64,000 nt of DNA from Xiphydria camelus. Taxonomy: Eukaryota > Arthropoda > Insecta > Hymenoptera > Xiphydriidae. The position numbers and the translations under genes were made by a program. Position 1 is the stretch's first letter, and each line of letters opens with the position of its first letter. The stretch lies in the NCBI GenBank assembly GCA_963678675.1, contig OY783192.1, positions 14,740,424-14,804,423 on the forward strand, given 5' to 3'. Under the pieces are notes generated by a model that saw nothing but the letters and a program-made list of their open reading frames with translations, ran no database searches and was not told the origin of the DNA. This document shows positions 56,236-64,000 of this stretch, piece after piece.

Positions 56236-56973
56236 TCGGAGAGCTAGCGACAAAATCGACTAAGGTGTTTTAAGATTGCTAGAAATTTGTAAATAGATGT
56301 TTAAATAGTAGTAAATGGGAACGGTAATGACCTGTCAAGCCATACCGGGTTGCGTAATTGAAAAATTAATTTTTCAGTTAAAAAAAAAATTATGTTGCTT
56401 CTACAAAGCTATAATTTATAGGGGATGTTCATTCATCTATTTTAAGGAACTATGTAAAAGGACAGGTGATTCTGTTGGTTGCAAGTGACTGCCAGGCGAA
56501 CATATTAGTGCGAGGTTAGACGCTTCGATCTCCCGAATTGACACCAACTCTAATTACCGACTCGACTTCTACCGGTAAAAGTGGCTCGAATACCGACCAA
56601 GCCTGGCCGAAGGTAAATTTCAAGGTCCCTGCAACTGGTCAGGTTCTGCGCGGGACATGCGGATAGGTAATAGTGCTATCAGAGTGCACTAATATGTTCG
56701 CCTGGCAGTCACTTGCAACCAGCAGAATCACCTGTCCTTTCACATAGTTCCTTAAAATAGATGAATGAACATCCCCTATAAATTATAGCTTTGTAGAAGC
56801 AACATAATTTTTTGTTTTTTTCTGAACTTTGAAAAATTAATTTTTCAATGACGCAACCCGGTATTGCTTGACAGGTCATTACCGTTCCCATGAACTACTA
56901 TTTAAATATCTATTTACAAATGTATAGCAATCTGAAAACACCTTAGTCGATTTTGTCGCTAGCTCTTGGACTA
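56236..56973. mobile_element. Foldback element with 270-bp arms
   Basis: AGCTAGCGACAAAATCGACT (56241) and AATGGGAACGGTAATGACCT (56314) are mirrored at 56970 and 56890, and the arms continue to GCCAGGCGAACATATTAGTG. The 170-bp loop is half of a copy of the palindromic MITE at 25546-25879 (GGTTAGACGCTTCGATCTCC onward). Just upstream, 56108-56195 matches part of the MITE at 5012-5224. Confidence 0.7.
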
Positions 56974-57009
56974 ATGCCGGAAGGTGCGCAAGCAAACCTT
57001 GCGCAGAGT

Positions 57010-57180
57010 AGAGTCGGGGGAACGTACACAGACGCACACACAGGCAAGACGTCTCCGCGTCGTGTGTTTTCACTCCTTACGCAACGCGGCTGAATATATA
57101 GTGGAGTAGGGAGACGCACACAGACGCACACACAGGCATGGTAACGCTTGAAACATCCCCTGAATCTCGTGATTTTACTC
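57010..57180 (+). repeat. Tandem duplication of about 105 bp
   Basis: ACACAGACGCACACACAGGC occurs at 57027 and 57118, followed in both by related sequence ending AACGCGGC. Confidence 0.6.
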
Positions 57181-57189
57181 CCAACTCAA

Positions 57190-57800
57190 CGCGGCAAAAG
57201 ATGTTTCACATCAAAATTGGGTTGCTGAATAGATTAGCTCAAAAAATAGACAATTCTTTCGTCGCGGAATTCAACTTCTGTCAGAAAAGTGGGAAAAGGT
57301 TCTAGCTTCCGAAGGCAAATACTTCGATTGAGGTATTTACATACTTTTATTACGATATAATGTTTTAAAAACAAGAAAAAAACAGCGGCTTTCAATGCAA
57401 CCCCCTAATATATTTAACTCCTTAAAAATTGAACCACGCAAAAATTGTGTTAACTTGAAAAAGCCTAACAAGAACTGTAGGCCGCGCTTCGCCTTCTCCC
57501 CTGTCTCCAAAAAAGTACCTCAGGAAAGGGTACCTTATTATTCATTCTAAATTGTATCAATAGTGATCCCAATAAAAAATGAACGCCGTGTTTCGTACTA
57601 CTCTTTCAAAAAGTATTGATATCTGAATATGTAACTGAATGTAACTTAAACTCGTCGATGGAGTCTATCAAATCGAGTGTAGTGCTAGGATTCTGCAGCT
57701 CTCCTTAAAAACGCTTGAGGAGATTCGACCCTGAGGAACGGGATCACGAACAGACATTTTGTCATTTATTATTCACTGTAAATATTTCAATAAATCTCAT
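57190..57800. other. Unassigned AT-rich region
   Basis: No supported frame. Leads into the fragment at 57820. Confidence 0.35.
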
Positions 57801-57819
57801 CAAATATTACTGCTATCTA

Positions 57820-58090
57820 AATATGCCGAAGTCAAGAAAAATACCAATATGTAGTGGATGCGACGCAACCGATTTGAAACGAATTGGAAGCAAAAAAATT
57901 GATCAGTAATGCTACTGAAGCAGAAACTTATACTGCTGTATTTGGTAGGCAAATGAAGGTCAATGACATTGTGTAATAAATGTTGACTTTTTCTATTTAT
58001 AGAAAACAGGAAAAAAAGACCTCAGATTCCGAAAGTGAACCTGATTTTTCTTCTAAATCATCGTCTAATGGATCAGTATTCGAAGTAACG
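57820..58090 (+). pseudogene. N-terminal zinc-finger-like fragment of a TE protein
   Basis: Reads MPKSRKIPICSGCDATDLKR and IGSKKID; after a shift NATEAETYTAVFGRQMKVND, IVCNKC-like, and then QEKKTSDSESEPDFSSKSSS, NGSVFEVTFNP. A CxxC...CxxC pair followed by an acidic, serine-rich linker is the usual opening of several arthropod TE proteins, possibly the family seen at 64-520. Frameshifts break it and nothing downstream continues it. Confidence 0.4.
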
Positions 58091-58547
58091 TTTAACCCTC
58101 CGGCGGGCCCGCCTGCGGCAAAAAGCCGCAAATTTACACTTTCCTGTTAGGGGCCATCCATATATTACGTAAGACGTTTGAGGGGGAGGGGGGGGGAATA
58201 TTTCTTACACTGTATGTAAATACAGTGTAAACTGTATGTACAAGTATCTTACAAATCTAATCTAATCGTATAATAAATTTTTTTTCGATTTTACTTCCCC
58301 CCCCCCCCCCTCATAACTCCCCTCCTATAGCGATTGGGGGGCTAAAAATTTAGGGGATTTAGGGCCGGTTTTACCAACAGGTATAAACGCGGTATAGCGC
58401 TATAATGAGAATAACCATAAGGCTTATTGCTGGTTATTCTCAGTATTGGGACCGTGCACTGCTTGGAGGGGATACGGCGAACGATCGTGCGCAACTAGTG
58501 GTGAAGGCTTGAAGTTAGTCAGCACGTCTCTCCATACCTATAACACG

Positions 58548-59531
58548 CCCAGGTAGCAAGCTGACGTAAACTTGACGTCACTTTTAGGGCATATTTCGTC
58601 GGCGACGTCATTCTACCAAAAAATGACGTTTTAATGTCGTCATTCAAGAAACGTCTTTAAGACGCCTTAAATATGACGTTAAAAAGACGTTATTTTTACG
58701 TCGTAATAAAACTTAAAAATAACTATACTTATTATACAATATACATTGAATATTTTTATATTTTTTTATAATGTATAATATAAAAATATTTGTATAGTGT
58801 GGTCTACTTTAATTCTCGATTCTTATATCTCTGTACCATTTTACCAGTACGTTTTTTTGTAATGAATAAAAGTAAAATTTTTTATATTGCGGTCGTTTCT
58901 ATAAACATTCATATAATTATTTATTTATTAATATCAATTTGCGTCTATGCAAGAATATTTATCAAAAGATGCAATCATAAATTTAGAAAAATGTTGAGAA
59001 AAGAATAATACAATTATAAAATCTTATTTATTTAAGCTCTTTCTTATTGTCTGGAAAAGCAACATACATTTATTCATCAAACTTCATATGAACACCAATA
59101 GTAATACTTAATACCACAGGAGCGTGCAGCAGATGAGGACTCGAAAACACCGACCGATCGATGAAGTTAAGCAGCAAAAAGTGCAGACAGTAGTTGGATG
59201 GGTGACCGCTCACGATGAAAGATATACGTCAGCCCTAACCTTTCAGAACCGTCATTTTTTACACAATCACGTTATATTTTTCGTTATCTGCCGTCAGAAC
59301 TGACCTTCAAAAACCGTCATTTCGACGTTAGTGTGCTACCTGGAAAATCGATAAAATTAAACGTCATATTTCACGTCATAAAGAACGTTAGAAAGACGTC
59401 ATTAAATGACGTTAGTGGGATGTGACTTTCGAACGTACTTTTAACGTCATTTATACGTCTTTTACTGACGTCGTCTATGACCAGATCTGACCAAAAAATG
59501 ACGTTAATTTCACGTTAGTTTGTTACCTGGG
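58548..59531. mobile_element. CCC...GGG element with GACGT arrays, second copy
   Basis: Starts CCCAGGTAGCAAGCTGACGT and ends GTTACCTGGG, flanked by CG (58546-58547, 59532-59533). Subterminal GACGTC/ACGTCA motifs fill 58560-58710 and 59225-59520. An additional internal end (GTTAGTGTGCTACCTGG at 59325-59342) suggests a composite of two related copies. The interior shares CAATTTGCGTCTATGCAAGA and the 5S-like segment with 4807-6012, but in reverse orientation relative to the window. Confidence 0.8.
59113..59216 (+). repeat. 5S-rRNA-like segment, second copy
   Basis: CGATGAAGTTAAGCAGC and GGATGGGTGACCGCTCACGA match the internal control region of 5S rRNA genes as in 5235-5338. The two copies are about 90 percent identical over 100 bp. 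Confidence 0.7.
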
Positions 59532-59869
59532 CGTTGACTGCCAGCCACCACCGCTGCCGGGTTAAAGTACATTATATGGCAGTCAACGTGTCTGAAGGTG
59601 AATAAACCTGCCCTAAATGTTATACTTACTGTTTATTGCAATTCTATACATATAAATAATTGCTATAAAATACACCTGATGAAAAACATTCATATTGTTG
59701 TTCACTGATTGGTTTTACCGAGGATTTCTATATTCTTATCGTATTTGGTACTGTATAAAATGCCGATTTTTCGCCGACTACTGCCACCAGGTGTCACTGT
59801 ACGGATGTTGCACGGCCCCAATAGCGCTATACCGCGTTCATACCGTGTTGATAAAACCGGCCCTTAGTT

Positions 59870-60390
59870 TTTCATAGATGCCTGTCGATAATATAAATTT
59901 GGTGCTGATACGCGGGGGGCGAATTTCACATGCTTATTCCGCTAGGCCCTTTCTTCTAACGTTACTCAACATCTCAGGCGTCACCGATCTAATCGCAAGC
60001 GTTATTCGTCTTCTTCAGTCAGCGAAGTCGAGGAGTTTAGTTTTGTAAAAAATAATTTTCTTTTTTTAATGTCAATTTTTGCAATAAATCTGAAAACACT
60101 TGATATTTCTGAAACAGTTGAAGATAGATATAGGACATTATACATGTGAAATATGTCTAGAATTTTCTGAAGAATCCAAAAATTGAATAATATATAGGGT
60201 GTTGCATTTAAAATAAGAAAGTTGGTATTGGCCACTGTTACATGACACACCCCGTATAAAATGTTTTTATTGAAAAAAATGCGCAACTAAAAATACCAAT
60301 CGATGAGTCCGAGCGTTTTTTCGGACACGCTCTCATTTATTTATTATCGAATTTATTCCATTTTCTGATATACACTGTATATATTGTCTT
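59870..60390. other. Spacer with a short TE end
   Basis: TATAGGGTGTTGCATTTAAA (60195) and CACACCCCGTATA (60245) look like the two ends of a very small MITE. Otherwise nothing supported. Confidence 0.35.
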
Positions 60391-60394
60391 AAAA

Positions 60395-61110
60395 TCTTCT
60401 CCGTTTCATCGTATTTCTCGCCGTTTTCAAGGTGTTTAAACAAGCTCATTTTGTTAAACAAATTATTGACTCGCACTGTTCGATAATAAAATAGAGTCGG
60501 AAATTTTGACTCCCTACGCATCGTCTCAAAACTTTTCTCCGCTCATATGTCTCACTATTTGAAAGATATTTGCATAAACTAATTGTTTAAACAAATTATC
60601 AGCTCATCATGGTTGGTAACCATCACGATTAAAAGTTCGATCCCTTTCAAAATCCTTAAATTTTTTCCCGGTTTTCCCATTTTTTCGTATCTTTTATCGT
60701 TTCCGAGATATTTTTAAAGTTTATAGTCTACACAAATTAATAAACAATCTATTGACTCACCGTGTCCGATAATAAATTTCTTCCGTTTCGTCATATTTCT
60801 CACTATTTTCGAAATATTTGCAAAAGTTTATTGTTTATATAAAAGCCATACATTTTCTCCTTTTCGTCGACTATCTCACCATTTCCGACATATTTGCAAA
60901 AGTTCATTATGTCATAAAAAATTAAATAAATAATTGACACGCTGTGTGCGGTAATACTATTAAAATTGAATATTCTACCCTCTTTACGAAACCTCAAAAT
61001 TTTCTCCGCTTAGTCGTATCTCTCACCATATCCGAGATATTTCCATAAATTTATTGTTTAAATAATAATTTACAAACTCGCGCTGTTTAATAATATTTAC
61101 GGCGATAAAC
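60395..61110 (-). repeat. Degenerate tandem repeats, five or so units of 110-200 bp
   Basis: Units contain TCTCCGYTTCRTCGTATYTC, CACYATTTCCGAGATATTTG and TTTATTGTTTAAACAAATTA-like blocks (about 60400, 60537, 60690, 60780, 60870, 61005). Scattered short frames here are by-products of the repeat. Confidence 0.6.
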
Positions 61111-61590
61111 ATATTATATAAGTACTCAAATAAAAAATTAATTATCATTCCAGTACTCAAGACAATGGAGAGACCCACCTCAAACGATACACTTACGTAG
61201 ATTATCTGTATATTCTACATAAATTGTAAACGTAAACTGTTAAAAATGTTTTGAAATTTGAAATACAAAGTTGTGTGAATTTTAAGAACTACAGTATTGA
61301 AATTGAGAATCATACGAAATTGTTTTAAAATTAATATCTGTGTTGTATAATTCAAGCAAATATTTGAATTTTGAGTTGAAGTACATTCATTTTCAAATAC
61401 ATATATGAAATGTGGTGTGAAATTAAATTTTAAAATAATCGTATTAAATTTAAGAACTCACTCTTGAAGTTTTAAAAACCGTATTAAAGATTTACTATGT
61501 ACGGTTATGAAATGTAATAACAGTTCTGGAAAATTCATATATGAGTCACTCAATTTGCAGCGCAGAAGAATCTATACATATAGTATTAAA
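61110..61590. other. Unassigned AT-rich region
   Basis: Repeated words such as AATTTTAAGAAC and GAAATTG, no clear unit, no frame. Confidence 0.35.
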
Positions 61591-61593
61591 TAT

Positions 61594-61768
61594 ACAGGGT
61601 CTTCACATAAATGATTACAGACCATGTAACCTACGCGCACCACGTGACCTACGCGCATATCCAACCAACATTGCACAATTGGTACTAGTCCGAGCTCTGA
61701 ACCAATAGTATATGCGCGTAGGTCACGTGGCTTGTCACGTGGTCTGTAATCATTTATGAAGACCCCGT
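61594..61768. repeat. Short palindromic MITE
   Basis: CAGGGTCTTCACATAAATGA and ACAGACCA are mirrored by TGGTCTGTAATCATTTATGAAGACCCCG; the inner arms share CACGTGACCTACGCGCATAT. TAT flanks are possible. Confidence 0.65.
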
Positions 61769-61769
61769 A

Positions 61770-62140
61770 TTATAGGCATGACAAATGAAGATCGTCCTTA
61801 TTTAAATTTTCAAAAAATTTGGTCATGAAATTTCATATCACATTTGAAAGTTAAGAACACTCGGTTTTTTAAATTTAAATTTAATAAGTTATTTGAATTT
61901 TAAAAACCATGTGTTTGAAATTTCATGCCCTTCTTCGTGTCAATATTAATATATTCTTGCATATGTTAATTGCTGCTTTATACACATTTCTATTAGAAAT
62001 TTTTAACAGTATATGTACGTATTAGATACTTAAGTATAAGTAGATTTTTTATATAGAACACAGGGCTAAATGTCCGGCTAATTTACATTAATTATATACG
62101 GGGTCTTTGCGTCTGATTTTGACGTAGGAATCCTGCGTCG
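61770..62140. other. Unassigned AT-rich spacer
   Basis: No supported feature. Confidence 0.35.
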
Positions 62141-62144
62141 GCGA

Positions 62145-63596
62145 GTGAGAACATCGATTCTCTATATTTTTCGGTGTCGAGGTCTTCCGCTTTATAGTTT
62201 TAAGTGTCCAAGTCTTCTGCTCCATAGTTTTCGGTGTCCAGGTCTTCCACTCCATAGTTTTCGATGTCCAAGCCTTAAGCTCCAGAGTTTTTGGGGTCCA
62301 GGTCTCTTGCTATGGGTCAAAACACCTGAACACCGGAAAGTAGAGTGGAAATCCTGGATACTGAAAACTATGGAGCGGAAGATCTAGAAGCCGAAAACTA
62401 TCGAATGTAAGACCTGGATATCGAAAACTATGGGGCAGATGACCTGGATATCGAAAACTATGGAGCGGATGACTGGGATACCGAAAACTATGAAGCGGAA
62501 GACATGGACACCAAAAACTATGGAGCGGAAGACCTGGATATTGAAAACTGTAGATATCGATTACTATGCAGCAGAAGGTCTGGACACCAAAAACTGTGGA
62601 GTGCAGATCATAAACGATGGAGATTTTAGTGCTGAAGACGATGGGGTTAACAAATCCGCATTTAAATTATGGAGAACTTAATTCCAAAGATTTAAACGTT
62701 AGAATCGGTCATACGATTATAAACGTTCAATAAAAATGATTCTCGTGAAATTAGTCATTACCGTATACATACACAGAATTAGATTTTAATGTGAAACATT
62801 TGACCCTCCAGACGAGAATGTTTTCAGAAAATGAAACGCTTGAGTTACTCCTCATTTGTACGTCGGATTGCATGCAACAGGCGCAAACAGGCGGCAATTC
62901 AACCCTGGATATCTCGGAATACCTTAACATCGAAGACAATGGAAAAGAAGACCTAGACACCAAAAAAAACTATGGAGCGAGACCTGGATATTGAGAACTG
63001 TGGAGCAGAAGACCTGGATACCGATTACCATGAAGCAGAAGGTCTGTACATCGAAAACTATGGTACGCAGATCATGAACGATGAGATTTCAGGGCGGAAG
63101 ACGATGTTAACAAATCCGCGCTTAAATTCTAGAGAACTTAATTCCAAAAATGTAAACGTTTGAACCGGTCATATAATTATAAACGTTCAATAAAAATAGT
63201 TTTCGTGAAACTAGTGATTACCGTCTACATACACACAATTGGATTTAGTTACTCCTCATTTGTACGTTGGATTGCATGTAACAGGCGCAAACGAGCAGAA
63301 ATTCAACCCTCAATATCTCGGACTTCCAGTTATACAAGTCGAATTTTCGATGGCTTCTTGTATTCGCGTTGATGATTATATTACTTTTGTATTACAATAA
63401 ATAACTGTAATAAGTCAAAACTGAAAGATGCACGCCGGTTCTTGAAATCGGAAGTGTCTATTAAAAAATGATTAGGTACGTTTTGTGCGTCAATTTAAAT
63501 GGTACAACTTTTGTTAGAAAAGTTTTTCTGAAATCACGCTCGTTTGGGAGATATATATTACTGTCCACGATAGTTGGGACATCCCGTATAAGAGCC
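62145..63596. mobile_element. Element with 30-bp coding minisatellites, copy 2
   Basis: Minus-coded repeats (62165-62310) face plus-coded repeats (62335-62600 and 62925-63065), each unit close to AAAACTATGGAGCGGAAGAC plus CTGGATATCG. The plus frames encode ENYGAEDLDI-type units and end QIINDGDFSAEDDGVNKSA (62681). Flanking blocks (CGTTCAATAAAAATGATTCT, TTACTCCTCATTTGTACG, CGAATTTTCGATGGCTT) occur in both halves and in copy 1. The right end, ACTGTCCACGATAGTTGGGA at 63560, is the complement of the left end of copy 1. Confidence 0.65.
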
Positions 63597-63599
63597 TCT

Positions 63600-64000
63600 T
63601 TGTCCCCCATTCTCTGTCCTTTTCGAACTTGTCCAGTTAGAGTATTCCCCGTACATGTAGCATTGCCTACATTATGGAGTCGTGAGAAAAAAGATTTTTA
63701 AGTTGCGCCCTGCAGAACGCGTTAAATTTTAAGAAGTGGCTGCAATCTCATGATAAAGGCTTCCTCGGCGCTCTGACGAATAACTTAACTATCGAGAATA
63801 GCATTCGCATCTTATCTTTTGCCTCCGTTTCGGGGAGCGAGGAAGGTTACGATAGTACCGACGTCGAATAATATCGACCGAAACTGTAGAGTACGGGGGC
63901 ATACGAAGATAAACATTGCACACGAATACAGTTCAACTTCTACGTACATTACCGTACACAAATACCACCGTTGACGGAGTCTACCCCGTCGACAGACTAC
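63600..64000. other. Unassigned window edge
   Basis: Less AT-rich than its surroundings, with no frame over 77 codons and no recognised motif. Confidence 0.35.

Larger units (their letters stand above)
58447..59820. mobile_element. Element with TGGGACCGTGCA ends nested in the MITE
   Basis: TGGGACCGTGCA at the left and TGCACGGCCCCA at the right are inverted with one mismatch; AT lies on both sides (58445-58446, 59821-59822), and the intact MITE at 1754 has a single AT there. It contains the CCC element 58548-59531. Confidence 0.65.
58362..59863. mobile_element. PIF/Harbinger-like MITE, copy 2, split by nested insertions
   Basis: GGGCCGGTTTTACCAACAGG (58362) and CGGTATAGCGCTAT at the left and the complementary right end at 59821-59863 are one copy of the 126-bp MITE seen at 1754, flanked by TTA (58359-58361, 59864-59866). 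It is opened at its centre by the 58447-59820 insertion. Confidence 0.8.

Noticed and set aside
1..64000. CRISPR arrays, bacterial operons or prophage
   Set aside because: Direct repeats present are tandem or transposon-based without spacers of constant length, and genes have introns; the window is eukaryotic.

Overview
This window looks like a piece of an animal nuclear genome, most probably an insect or other arthropod. It is AT-rich, has GT-AG introns, contains no prokaryote-style gene runs, and is dominated by remnants of eukaryotic DNA transposons, one Penelope-like retroelement, a Helitron, SINE-like tRNA pieces and many foldback or miniature inverted-repeat elements. The transposase families recognised (mariner, pogo/Tigger, PIF/Harbinger, Mutator-like, CACTA-like) are those usual in insects. 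The sequence does not settle the order or species. Only one segment looks like an ordinary host exon: 52776-53079 on the minus strand, possibly an HPS5-type beta-propeller protein.

Layout. 1-2.6 kb: two transposase fragments and a TTA-flanked MITE. 2.7-6.6 kb: two tail-to-tail Penelope copies; the second is split by a 1.2 kb CCC...GGG foldback element that itself carries a MITE and a 5S-rRNA-like segment. 7.2-10.3 kb: a pogo-like transposase gene split by two TTAA-flanked insertions and one LTR-like insertion. 12.1-12.3 kb: a small MITE with a hammerhead-like fold. 12.4-15.5 kb: a spliced but decayed gene fusing a Mutator-like transposase to a DEDDh exonuclease. 16.7-26.6 kb: an almost continuous run of foldback elements, a Helitron and MITEs. 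27.6-30.2 kb and 34.5-38.0 kb: two members of one TE-encoded protein family; the second lies inside an element with CACAG/CTGTG ends. 34.4-39.9 kb: a Harbinger transposase gene broken by that element and by a pogo-derived element. 40.8-42.4 and 62.1-63.6 kb: two copies of an element whose 30-bp minisatellite encodes a ten-residue acidic repeat. 42.7-48.3 kb: a second large CCC...GGG element enclosing palindromes and a two-exon gene end. 49-64 kb: mariners, Harbinger foldbacks, another four-deep nest, and tandem repeats.

Two points tie the window together. First, many insertions can be dated relative to each other, because removing an element plus one copy of its target duplication restores the interrupted reading frame or the matching arm of a palindrome (TTAA in the pogo gene, TA and TAA in the Harbinger gene, AA in Penelope, TT in the 31.8 kb foldback). 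Second, five otherwise dissimilar elements share CCC...GGG ends, a 2-bp target duplication of free sequence (AA, CG, TA, TT, AA) and a dense subterminal array of one short motif that differs between most of them. I read these as one superfamily of non-autonomous transposons, and they are the best candidate here for something poorly described. All protein names come from recognising motifs by eye; no search was run.
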